In this document: positions 45,956-53,414 of the stretch, one piece after another
Layout: each line of letters starts with the position of its first letter
Numbering within the stretch: position 1 is the stretch's first letter
Source: CAXPZW01 sp964221845
GTDB taxonomy: Bacteria > Bacteroidota > Bacteroidia > Flavobacteriales_D > Sanyastnellaceae
Length of the DNA: 64,000 nucleotides
NCBI GenBank assembly: GCA_964221845.1
Contig: CAXPZW010000006.1
Span: 1-64,000, forward strand
Direction of reading: 5' to 3'
Position numbers and translations under genes: made by a program
The notes under the pieces: model-generated
Database searches by the model: none
The model's input: the letters and a program-made list of their open reading frames with translations, nothing else
Told to the model about the DNA's origin: nothing

Positions 45956-46537
45956 CTAGTCGAGTTCACGGAAGGTCACCCGGCGGGTTTCCATTTGTTG
46001 GAGCAGGAACAAATCGATGACCGTATGGGCCGCTACAGCTGCCCAAATCCCAATCCATTCGGTGAGGTATCCGAGCAGGGCAATCATCACCGTCATCACC
46101 CCCCCGTACACCGAAATGCGCCAAGAGCGAATATTCAGGTAGCCGTGCAAGGCAATGAACATGATGGCCGTGGGCCAGATGCCCAGGAGCGGCTGTACCG
46201 CACATCGGAACAGGATTTCCTCACCCACTCCTGCGCTCAGCGACAAAAAGATGCGCTCACCGCGGTCCAGATGCAGTGCGCCAAACATGTCTTGGTAACG
46301 GCTGGTGGCCTCTTGCATGAAGTCGCGTTCCACCAGCCACTGGGCCAGCATGCCTATACACCCCCCTGCAACCACGCCCACAGCAAGTTGCAACAGGAGT
46401 GGTCCACCTGCGCGCAACCGCTCGTACATGCTCACGTCGGTCCACCCGGCAATGAGCCACGCAATGGCGGGCATGCCAATAAAGGTGGCCGCAGCCAGCC
46501 CCATTACGAGTTTTTTCTGTTGAGCCGAGTCGATCAT
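45956..46537 (-). CDS. CPBP-family intramembrane glutamic protease
   Basis: A 193-residue polytopic membrane protein with about five hydrophobic segments. The CPBP (Abi/CAAX-like) motifs are visible: GVGEEILFRCAVQPLL with the EExxxR core, then FIALHGYLN with His, and AAVAAHTVIDLFLL with a second His. Members cleave membrane-embedded or prenylated substrates; some protect against bacteriocins or act in signalling. Here the substrate is unknown. It is divergent from the Cys-rich secreted protein gene, with overlapping promoter boxes between them. Confidence 0.88.
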   Translation of the reverse strand: MIDSAQQKKLVMGLAAATFIGMPAIAWLIAGWTDVSMYERLRAGGPLLLQLAVGVVAGGCIGMLAQWLVERDFMQEATSRYQDMFGALHLDRGERIFLSLSAGVGEEILFRCAVQPLLGIWPTAIMFIALHGYLNIRSWRISVYGGVMTVMIALLGYLTEWIGIWAAVAAHTVIDLFLLQQMETRRVTFRELD

Positions 46538-46550
46538 TTTTCCTGTCCAA

Positions 46551-46558
46551 CAAATGTA
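46551..46558 (-). promoter_or_regulatory. -7 box TACATTTG for the CPBP protease gene
   Basis: An exact minus-strand TAnnTTTG match 13 nt before the start at 46537. It shares bases 46557-46558 with the plus-strand box. Confidence 0.62.
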
Positions 46559-46564
46559 CTTTTG
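46557..46564 (+). promoter_or_regulatory. -7 box TACTTTTG for the Cys-rich secreted protein gene
   Basis: An exact plus-strand TAnnTTTG match 40 nt before the ATG at 46605, overlapping the opposing box. Confidence 0.6.
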
Positions 46565-46604
46565 TTTGAAACGCCCTTATAACCGGTTAGGCTTAAATTG
46601 AAGG

Positions 46605-47555
46605 ATGATGAAGAACACGTGGATCACACTGGCATTTGTAGCACTGAGTTCAGCGCTCTGGGCGCAAGGCAACTGCTCAGAAGCCGACCAGGCCTGGATG
46701 GCCGAAAACCAGTCTTTGCTGGAGAGCCTCACCAACCAATGCGGCTTTGAATGCGCCACCGTAGAAGATCCCAACGCCTGCGTGGCCGAGTGCATGGAGG
46801 CCAACACCGAACTCAGTGCCAGCTGCATCAGCTGCTTTGTAGAACAAGTGAGCTGCATCACGAGCCAATGCCTGTTCATCTGCCTTTCAGGTACCGAAAC
46901 GGAATGCGCCGATTGCATCGAGGAGTTCTGTTTGGAGGATTTCTACACCTGCTCAGGCATTGACGATGCCGATGGCGACGGCTACAACTCGCTCTTGGAT
47001 TGCGACGACAATGTCTTTGAAATCAACAGCGGCGCCGAGGAAATTTGGTACGACGGCATCGACCAAAACTGCGACGGACTCAGCGACTTTGACCAAGACA
47101 TGGACGGCGAGGACGCGGCCGAATACGGCGGCACCGACTGCAACGACCAAGACCCCACGCAACAAGGTGGCCAAGTCTGGTACTACGCCGACGGCGATAT
47201 GGACGGCTACGGCAAAACCACCACCGGTTTCCCTGCCTGCAACCAACCTCCCGGTACCAGCACCCTCGCCGGCGATTGCGACGACACCAACCCCTTCGTT
47301 TACCCGGGAGCTCCTGCTACTGCTCAAGGCTTCGACAACAACTGCGATGGCTTCATCGATGCCGATGAGGAATTCCTCTGTGTGGGTGACTTCGACCTCA
47401 ACGGCGCCATCAATTCGGGCGACTTCTTGGTAGTCCTGGGAGATTTGACCTGTACCGAGAATTGCACCGCCGACTTGACCGGTGACGGCATCGTCAACCT
47501 CGACGACATCCTGTTCTTTTTGGGCATCATGGGCACCCTCTGCGAAGCACCTTGA
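46605..47555 (+). CDS. Cys-rich secreted protein with MopE-like calcium motifs and dockerin-like tail
   Basis: A 316-residue exported protein with a signal peptide ending LWAQ (~1-21). Residues ~22-115 are cysteine-rich (about 14 Cys in C-x3-C and C-x2-C patterns). Residues ~117-255 hold MopE-type metal-binding motifs: DADGDGYNSLLDCDDN, DGIDQNCDG, GDCDDTNPFVYPG and DNNCDGFIDADE. The last ~55 residues are a duplicated EF-hand with four Cys (DFDLNGAINSGDFL, then DLTGDGIVNLDDILFFLG, ending GTLCEAP), like the end of the giant protein at 767-6922. There is no T9SS domain. The stop overlaps the next start (TGATG). Function unknown. Confidence 0.85.
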   Translation: MMKNTWITLAFVALSSALWAQGNCSEADQAWMAENQSLLESLTNQCGFECATVEDPNACVAECMEANTELSASCISCFVEQVSCITSQCLFICLSGTETECADCIEEFCLEDFYTCSGIDDADGDGYNSLLDCDDNVFEINSGAEEIWYDGIDQNCDGLSDFDQDMDGEDAAEYGGTDCNDQDPTQQGGQVWYYADGDMDGYGKTTTGFPACNQPPGTSTLAGDCDDTNPFVYPGAPATAQGFDNNCDGFIDADEEFLCVGDFDLNGAINSGDFLVVLGDLTCTENCTADLTGDGIVNLDDILFFLGIMGTLCEAP

Positions 47556-48193
47556 TGGAACTCAACGACGCTCTGGAGGCCTACGTCCTGGCCCACACCG
47601 AACCTGAATCTGATCTGCTCCAAGCCCTTTCCCGTGAAACCGGGCAAAAGGTGCTGTACAAGAACATGCTGAGCGGCCACTTGCAAGGCCGACTGCTGAG
47701 CATGCTGGCCCGCATGGTGCGCCCCAGTCGCATTTTGGAGATTGGTACGTTCACCGGCTACAGCGCTTTGTGCTTGGCCGAAGGACTGGCCCCAGACGGC
47801 GTACTCCACACCGTGGACATCAACGACGAATTGGAATGGCTGCGTCAGAAGTACTTCAAGCAAAGTGCGTGCGCAGAAGCCATCCACCAACATTTGGGCG
47901 ATGGACTGGCGCTTGCCGGCAGCCTCGAAGGCCCGTTCGACTTGGTGTTTGTAGACGCCGACAAAGGGCGCTACCCCGATTACTTTGAGGTACTCGTGCC
48001 GCGCATGCCCAAAGGCAGCTGGCTGGTCTTTGACAACGTGCTGTGGTACGGCAAAGTCACCGATACCGTCAAGCACAAGGACAAAGAGACCGTGGCGCTG
48101 GACGCGCTCAACAAGCGCATCGCCTCAGACCACCGGGTACGGCCACTCATCCTTCCCATTCGGGATGGATTGACCGTTTGCGAAATCGTTTAG
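47555..48193 (+). CDS. Class I SAM-dependent O-methyltransferase
   Basis: A 212-residue cytoplasmic methyltransferase of the caffeoyl-CoA/catechol O-methyltransferase type. The SAM-binding motif is LEIGTFTGYSALCLAEGL, the acidic end of strand 2 is HTVDINDE, and the metal-binding block is FDLVFVDADKGRYPDYFE followed by LVFDNVLWYGKV. The small-molecule substrate cannot be told. ATG at 47555 overlaps the stop of the secreted Cys-rich protein, implying coupled translation although the two products work in different compartments. Confidence 0.9.
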   Translation: MELNDALEAYVLAHTEPESDLLQALSRETGQKVLYKNMLSGHLQGRLLSMLARMVRPSRILEIGTFTGYSALCLAEGLAPDGVLHTVDINDELEWLRQKYFKQSACAEAIHQHLGDGLALAGSLEGPFDLVFVDADKGRYPDYFEVLVPRMPKGSWLVFDNVLWYGKVTDTVKHKDKETVALDALNKRIASDHRVRPLILPIRDGLTVCEIV

Positions 48194-48198
48194 AACAC

Positions 48199-49410
48199 TT
48201 AGGCGAGGACCTCAGCCACCTTGTCGGCCGCTTCTTGGAGGAGCACCACTGAGTGTACTTCCAAGCCGCTGTTGTCGATCAACACCTTGGCCTCCTCAGC
48301 GTTGGTGCCTTGCAGGCGCACGATGATGGGCACAGGGATGTTGCCAATGTTGCGGTAAGCATCTACAATACCCTGCGCTACGCGGTCGCAGCGAACGATA
48401 CCACCGAAGATGTTCACCAGAATGGCTTTCACTGCAGGGTCCTTGAGGATGATGCGGAATGCGGTTTCTACACGTGCAGCATCCGCGGTACCACCTACAT
48501 CCAAGAAGTTGGCAGGCTCACCGCCCGACAGCTTGATGATGTCCATGGTCGCCATCGCCAGACCGGCGCCGTTGACCATGCAGCCCACGTTACCGTCGAG
48601 CTTCACGTAGTTGAGGCCTACCTCATCGGCTTCCACCTCCATGGCGTCCTCCTCGGACTTGTCGCGCATTTCTGCGTAATCCGGGTGGCGGTACAGGGCG
48701 TTGCCGTCGAGCGATACTTTCGAATCCACCGCGATGATGCGGTCGTCCGAAGTCTTGAGCACAGGGTTGATCTCAAAGAGCGAAGCGTCGCAGCCTACGT
48801 AGGCAGAGTACAGGGACTTGACAAACTTGGCCATCTCCTTGAAGGCTTTGCCAGAGAGACCCAAGTTGAAAGCCACCTTGCGGCACTGGAAGCCGGTGAT
48901 GCCCACTGCAGGGTCTACCTCTTCTTTGAAGATCAGGTGTGGGGTTTTCTCGGCCACTTCCTCGATGTTCATGCCGCCTTCGGTCGAGTACATGATGATG
49001 TTGCGGCCTTTGGCGCGGTCGAGCAGGACAGACATGTAGATCTCTGAAGGCTCAGACTCGCCGGGGTAGTATACGTCTTCAGCGATCAGGACTTTGCTCA
49101 CGAGCTTGCCGGTGTCGCTGGTTTGTGCAGTCACCAGGTGGCCACCGAGGATGCCTCCTGCTTTTTCGGGAACCTCTTCCAAGCTTTTGGCCAAGACCAC
49201 ACCATGTGAGCCGGTTTCGGTCACGGTGCCTTTGCCACGTCCACCTGCGTGGATTTGGGCTTTGACCACAAACCATCCGGTGCCGGTTTCTTCCTGGAGG
49301 GCTTTGGCCACGGTGGCCGCTTCTTCAGGGGTGGAGGCAACTTGGCCGCGCTGGATGGCAACGCCATAGCTGGACAGGATGGATTTTCCTTGGAATTCGT
49401 GGAGGTTCAT
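48199..49410 (-). CDS. sucC: Succinate-CoA ligase (ADP-forming) subunit beta
   Basis: A 403-residue ATP-grasp enzyme subunit of the TCA cycle; it makes ATP and succinate from succinyl-CoA together with SucD. It starts MNLHEFQGKSILSSYGV and includes VVKAQIHAGGRGKG, LFEINPVLKT, LDGNVGCMVNGAGLAMATMD and ILVNIFGGIVRCD. The ATG at 49410 was chosen over the frame opening at 49485 on family start and promoter position. sucD is not adjacent, as is common in Bacteroidota. Confidence 0.96.
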   Translation of the reverse strand: MNLHEFQGKSILSSYGVAIQRGQVASTPEEAATVAKALQEETGTGWFVVKAQIHAGGRGKGTVTETGSHGVVLAKSLEEVPEKAGGILGGHLVTAQTSDTGKLVSKVLIAEDVYYPGESEPSEIYMSVLLDRAKGRNIIMYSTEGGMNIEEVAEKTPHLIFKEEVDPAVGITGFQCRKVAFNLGLSGKAFKEMAKFVKSLYSAYVGCDASLFEINPVLKTSDDRIIAVDSKVSLDGNALYRHPDYAEMRDKSEEDAMEVEADEVGLNYVKLDGNVGCMVNGAGLAMATMDIIKLSGGEPANFLDVGGTADAARVETAFRIILKDPAVKAILVNIFGGIVRCDRVAQGIVDAYRNIGNIPVPIIVRLQGTNAEEAKVLIDNSGLEVHSVVLLQEAADKVAEVLA

Positions 49411-49428
49411 CGTTGGGAAATTTTGCCG

Positions 49429-49436
49429 CAAATGTA
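49429..49436 (-). promoter_or_regulatory. -7 promoter box TACATTTG for sucC
   Basis: An exact TAnnTTTG match on the minus strand, 18 nt before the sucC ATG. Confidence 0.62.
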
Positions 49437-49519
49437 ACCAGAAGGCCGCGAAGGCAAGGGATAAATGGAACGGATTTCTGCGCAAGTCTACCTGCTGTGT
49501 GGCCAGCCTCGGGAATGGC

Positions 49520-49527
49520 TATACTTG
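49520..49527 (+). promoter_or_regulatory. Near-consensus -7 box TATACTTG for lolD
   Basis: One mismatch to TAnnTTTG; it ends 6 nt before the ATG at 49534, which argues for that start and a leaderless mRNA. Confidence 0.5.
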
Positions 49528-49533
49528 CAGGGC

Positions 49534-50184
49534 ATGATCCACGCAACCAACATCCGCAAATCGTACGGCAACCTCGAGGTGCTCAAAGGCATTGACGTTG
49601 AAATCGCCCAAGGCGAAGTGGTGTCCATTGTAGGGGCCAGTGGCGCGGGCAAATCCACCCTGCTGCAAATCCTGGGTACACTGGACCGCCACGATACCGG
49701 ACACCTGCACTACGGGGAGCATGCGATCCACCAGATGAGCAACGCCCAGTTGGCCGCATTCCGCAACAAGCACATTGGGTTCGTGTTTCAGTTCCACCAC
49801 TTGCTGCCGGAATTCACGGCGCTGGAAAATGTGTGCCTGCCTGCCCAAATCGGCAAGTACCCCGAGAAGGAATTGCAAAAGCGCGCCCACGAGTTGCTGG
49901 ATTTCTTGGGGCTGGCCGACCGCGCCACCCACCAACCTTCAGAACTCAGTGGTGGCGAGCAACAACGTGTGGCGGTGGCCCGTGCGCTGATCAACCGCCC
50001 AGAGGTGGTGTTCGCCGATGAGCCAAGCGGCAATCTGGACTCCAAGACCGCCACCGAGCTCCACAACCTGTTCTTCCACCTGCGCGATACCTACCAGCAG
50101 ACCTTCGTGATCGTCACCCACAACGAAGAGCTCGCCGACATGGCCGATCGTAAGCTGGAAATGCGAGACGGCCGCCTCGCATAA
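49534..50184 (+). CDS. lolD: ABC transporter ATP-binding protein, LolD-like
   Basis: A 216-residue ABC ATPase of the LolD/MacB group: Walker A GASGAGKST, Q-loop FVFQFHHLLPEFTALENV, signature LSGGEQQRVAVARAL, Walker B VVFADEPSGNLDS. The FQFHHLLPEF segment is typical of LolD, which powers release of lipoproteins from the inner membrane. No LolC/E permease is adjacent, so a related role is possible. The ATG at 49534 gives MIHATNIRKSYG; the frame opening at 49465 would put the promoter box inside the gene. Confidence 0.85.
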   Translation: MIHATNIRKSYGNLEVLKGIDVEIAQGEVVSIVGASGAGKSTLLQILGTLDRHDTGHLHYGEHAIHQMSNAQLAAFRNKHIGFVFQFHHLLPEFTALENVCLPAQIGKYPEKELQKRAHELLDFLGLADRATHQPSELSGGEQQRVAVARALINRPEVVFADEPSGNLDSKTATELHNLFFHLRDTYQQTFVIVTHNEELADMADRKLEMRDGRLA

Positions 50185-50419
50185 GCCAAGCGGCAGTCCT
50201 CTTATTTCGAAGCGACAGGTTCTGCTTTTGAATGCTCAGGTGCTCTTCGCCGGCTCCAGCGCCACAAGGACCAGACCGCTCAAGGCGGATGTGAAGGCAT
50301 GACAAAGCACCGCGTCAAACAGAGAAGCGGCTTCATCAACCGGTTGGTGGTGCCCATCGAAAAACCCTGTAGGGCCTTACCCCGACCTGTTCAGCGGGCA
50401 TAAGAATGCCGTATTTTCA

Positions 50420-50465
50420 CCCGGACGTAGCGGCCTGTAGCCGGCTCCGGGCTTTTCATTTTTTT
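50420..50465 (+). terminator. Terminator-like hairpin upstream of the MarR gene
   Basis: CCCGGA (50420-50425) pairs with TCCGGG (50446-50451), with further partial pairing inside, followed by a T-rich run. It lies 235 nt after lolD, so it may end a longer lolD transcript or an unrecognised small RNA. Confidence 0.55.
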
Positions 50466-50481
50466 GTTATGCATGCATAAC
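50466..50481. promoter_or_regulatory. 16-bp perfect palindrome, candidate MarR operator
   Basis: GTTATGCATGCATAAC is a perfect palindrome ending 10 nt before the -7 box of the MarR gene, so a bound dimer would cover the -33 region. Position and symmetry fit an autoregulatory MarR site. Confidence 0.6.
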
Positions 50482-50491
50482 ATTTTTACCG

Positions 50492-50499
50492 TACATTCG
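50492..50499 (+). promoter_or_regulatory. Near-consensus -7 box TACATTCG for the marR-fad operon
   Basis: One mismatch to TAnnTTTG; it ends 6 nt before the ATG at 50506. Confidence 0.5.
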
Positions 50500-50505
50500 T
50501 AGACA

Positions 50506-50955
50506 ATGAAACCAGAATCGACGTTTGACTTTCACATCCGATGGGCTTGGGCGCGCATCTCGCGCTTGTACAACCAACAAGCTGCTGCTTACGGCGGTAC
50601 CATGTCTATTGGGTATGCACTGTTGAACATCGATCGGGAAGGAACGCCTTCCACCAAGCTCGGGCCCAAAATGGGCATGGAATCCCGGAGTCTGACCCGC
50701 ACCTTGAAGAGCATGGAACAACTCGGCCTGATCGAACGCAAGGCCGATGAAACCGACCGCCGTATGGTTCGGGTGTTCCTGACCGAAGAAGGCAAACGTG
50801 TGCGGGACATTTCGCGCCAGCGCGTACTCCACCTCAACACCCACATTTTGGACAAGTGGGGCGAGGACAAGACCGAACAGTTCATCGGTCTGCTTCAGGA
50901 ATTCAACGAGCTGTTGGAGGACGAGGACATTTTTGAAAAGAACACATCTGCATAA
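50506..50955 (+). CDS. MarR-family transcriptional regulator of the fad operon
   Basis: A 149-residue winged-helix regulator. The DNA-binding region is LGPKMGMESRSLTRTLKSMEQLGLIERKADETDRRMVRVFLTEEG in outline (residues ~62-107), with the wing DETDRRMVRV. MarR proteins bind palindromes as dimers and release DNA on binding a small ligand. It is the first gene before fadN, fadA and fadE (36 nt spacing), and a perfect palindrome lies in its own promoter, so it probably represses the operon and itself. A fatty-acid or acyl-CoA ligand is inference from context. Confidence 0.9.
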   Translation: MKPESTFDFHIRWAWARISRLYNQQAAAYGGTMSIGYALLNIDREGTPSTKLGPKMGMESRSLTRTLKSMEQLGLIERKADETDRRMVRVFLTEEGKRVRDISRQRVLHLNTHILDKWGEDKTEQFIGLLQEFNELLEDEDIFEKNTSA

Positions 50956-50991
50956 GGGCCTGCCCCAACCGGGCCCGCTACGTAACATCCT

Positions 50992-53397
50992 ATGAAACGA
51001 CCCATCCGCAAGGTGGCCGTCCTCGGCTCCGGCGTTATGGGTTCACGGATTGCTTGTCACTTCGCCGGCATTGGCTGCGAGGTACTGCTGCTGGACATCG
51101 TCCCCCGTGAACTCACCGCCAAAGAGGAAGCCGCCGGCAAGACCCTCGAACACCCCGCCGCGCGTAACCGCTTGGTGAACGACGCGTTGAAATTCGCCCT
51201 GAAGTCCAACCCCTCTCCCATCTATCAAAAGAGCTTTGCCGACCGTATCACCACCGGCAACTTTGACGACGACCTGCACCGCATCTCCGAATGCGACTGG
51301 ACCATCGAGGTGGTGATCGAGAACCTGGACATCAAGCAAAAGGTCTACGCCAATGTGGAGCAGCACCGCAAGCCGGGCTCGCTGATTTCATCCAACACCT
51401 CCTCGATCCCGATGGCCAAGCTCATCGAGGGCCGATCGGAGGACTTCCGAAAGCATTTCTGCGGCACGCACTTCTTCAACCCACCGCGCTACCTGAAACT
51501 GCTGGAGATCATCCCCACCCCCGAGACCGATCCGGCGGTGACCGATTTCCTGATGGACTACGGTTCGCGCTTTTTGGGCAAGACTACCGTCCACTGCAAG
51601 GACACCCCGGCGTTCATCGCCAACCGCGTCGGCGTTTACGCAATTCAAAAACTCTTCCACTCGATGAAATCCATGGGCCTGACCGTGGAGGAAGTCGACA
51701 AACTCACCGGTCCCGCCATGGGTCGCCCCAAGTCGGCCACCTTCCGTACCTGTGATGTGGTGGGGATCGATACCCTGACCTACGTGGCGGGCATTGTCCA
51801 CGGCAACTGCCCCGACGACGAGGAGCGCGCACTCTTTGAAGTGCCCGACTATGTAAAGCACATGGTGGAGCAAAACTGGCTGGGCTCCAAGAGCGGCCAA
51901 GGCTTCTACAAAAAGACCAAGGACGAGAACGGCAAAAAGCAGATCCTCGCCCTCGACCTCGAGACCTTGGAGTACCGTCCACAAGTCAAAGTCAAGTACG
52001 CGACGCTGGACGGCGCCAAGCAAATCGACGACTTGGTGGAGCGCACCGCCTTCCTTTACAAGGGCAAGGACAAAGCAGGTGAGTTCTACCGCGAAATGAT
52101 GCAATCGCTGTTCAAGTACGTGAGCAACCGCGTGCCCGAGATCAGCGACGAACTTTACAAAGTGGACGACGCCCTCAAAGCCGGTTTTGGCTGGGAGATT
52201 GGCGCGTTCGAAACCTGGGATGCGGTAGGCGTGCAAAAAGCGCTGGCCGACATGAAGGAAGCCGGCAAAACCCCGGCTGCTTGGATCCAGGACATGGTGG
52301 ACGCCGGCCACACCAGCTTTTACCAGCTGCGTGACGGTCTGCGCTACTTCTACAACCCCGCCAAGAAAGACTACGAGGTCATCCCTGGACAAGAGGGCCG
52401 CATTGTGCTGGCCAACATGCCCGAGTCGACCGTGGTTTGGAAAAACTCCGGCACCACCATCAAGGACCTGGGCGACGGCATCTTGAACGTGGAATTCCAC
52501 ACCAAGATGAACACCATCGGCGGCGAGGTGCTCCAAGGCATCAACAAGGCCCTGGATTTGGCCGAAGCCGATTACCGCGGCGTGGTCATCAGCAACGAGG
52601 GCCAGAACTTCTCGGCCGGTGCCAACGTGGGCTTGATCTTCATGCTCGCGGTGGAACAGGAATACGACGAATTGGACTTTGCAGTCCGCGCCTTCCAAAA
52701 CACCACCATGCGCCTGCGCTACAGCAGCGTGCCAGTGGTGGCAGCACCACACGGACTCACTCTGGGTGGCGGCTGTGAAATCTGCCTCCACGTGGACAAA
52801 GTGGTGGCCCACGCCGAGAGCTACATCGGACTGGTGGAGTTCGGCGTTGGGGTCATCCCCGGCGGCGGCGGCACCAAGGAATTTGCCCTGCGCACCTCTG
52901 AGGAGTTTGGCGACGGCGACATCCGCATCAATACCCTGCGCAACCGCTTTTTGACCGTGGGTCAAGCCAAAGTCAGCACCTCGGCACACGAGGCGTTTGA
53001 CCTGGGCTACCTGCGCGAAGGGATTGACGAAGTGGTGGTATCTCGCGAGCACCACCTTGCCCGTGCCAAGGAAGCGTGCCTGCAAATGGCCGATGCCGGT
53101 TACACCCAACCTGCGCCGCGCAAAGACATCACCGTACTCGGCCAAGAAGGCTTGGGCATTGTGTATGTGGGCGCGCACAGCATGAAGAGTGGCAACTACA
53201 TCTCGGACCACGACCAACTGATTTCAGAAAAACTCGGCTTTGTGATGTGTGGCGGTGACCTCAGCGCCCGCACCCAAGTGTCGGAACAATACCTGCTTGA
53301 CCTGGAGCGCCGCGCCTTTGTGGAACTCTGCGCCGAGCGCAAAACCATGGAGCGCATGCAAAGCCTGGTGACCACCGGGAAAATCCTGCGCAACTAA
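50992..53397 (+). CDS. fadN: 3-hydroxyacyl-CoA dehydrogenase/enoyl-CoA hydratase fusion (FadN type)
   Basis: An 801-residue bifunctional beta-oxidation enzyme. The NAD-binding dehydrogenase part is N-terminal (VAVLGSGVMGSRIACHFAG at ~8-26; CGTHFFNPPRYLKLLEIIP), and the hydratase part is C-terminal (~480-660: FSAGANVGLIFML, GGGCEICLHVDKVVAHAES, GLVEFGVGVIPGGGGTKE). This order is the reverse of E. coli FadB and matches Bacillus FadN. It hydrates enoyl-CoA and oxidises 3-hydroxyacyl-CoA. The operon order marR-fadN-fadA-fadE resembles Bacillus fadNAE; fadA follows after 17 nt. Confidence 0.93.
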   Translation: MKRPIRKVAVLGSGVMGSRIACHFAGIGCEVLLLDIVPRELTAKEEAAGKTLEHPAARNRLVNDALKFALKSNPSPIYQKSFADRITTGNFDDDLHRISECDWTIEVVIENLDIKQKVYANVEQHRKPGSLISSNTSSIPMAKLIEGRSEDFRKHFCGTHFFNPPRYLKLLEIIPTPETDPAVTDFLMDYGSRFLGKTTVHCKDTPAFIANRVGVYAIQKLFHSMKSMGLTVEEVDKLTGPAMGRPKSATFRTCDVVGIDTLTYVAGIVHGNCPDDEERALFEVPDYVKHMVEQNWLGSKSGQGFYKKTKDENGKKQILALDLETLEYRPQVKVKYATLDGAKQIDDLVERTAFLYKGKDKAGEFYREMMQSLFKYVSNRVPEISDELYKVDDALKAGFGWEIGAFETWDAVGVQKALADMKEAGKTPAAWIQDMVDAGHTSFYQLRDGLRYFYNPAKKDYEVIPGQEGRIVLANMPESTVVWKNSGTTIKDLGDGILNVEFHTKMNTIGGEVLQGINKALDLAEADYRGVVISNEGQNFSAGANVGLIFMLAVEQEYDELDFAVRAFQNTTMRLRYSSVPVVAAPHGLTLGGGCEICLHVDKVVAHAESYIGLVEFGVGVIPGGGGTKEFALRTSEEFGDGDIRINTLRNRFLTVGQAKVSTSAHEAFDLGYLREGIDEVVVSREHHLARAKEACLQMADAGYTQPAPRKDITVLGQEGLGIVYVGAHSMKSGNYISDHDQLISEKLGFVMCGGDLSARTQVSEQYLLDLERRAFVELCAERKTMERMQSLVTTGKILRN

Positions 53398-53414
53398 CCC
53401 AACACCCTAGAGAC

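Larger units (their letters stand above)
50185..50505. other. Non-coding stretch between lolD and the MarR regulator
   Basis: About 320 bp with no supportable protein gene. It holds a terminator-like hairpin (50420-50451 plus T-rich run), a 16-bp palindrome and a -7 box for the regulator. The segment ~50330-50465 could encode a small RNA ending at the hairpin, but I see no conserved RNA family in it. Confidence 0.45.

Noticed and set aside
51388..53217. Open frame of 609 codons opposite fadN
   Set aside because: Antisense to the complete fadN frame, repetitive His/Val composition, no domain or promoter.
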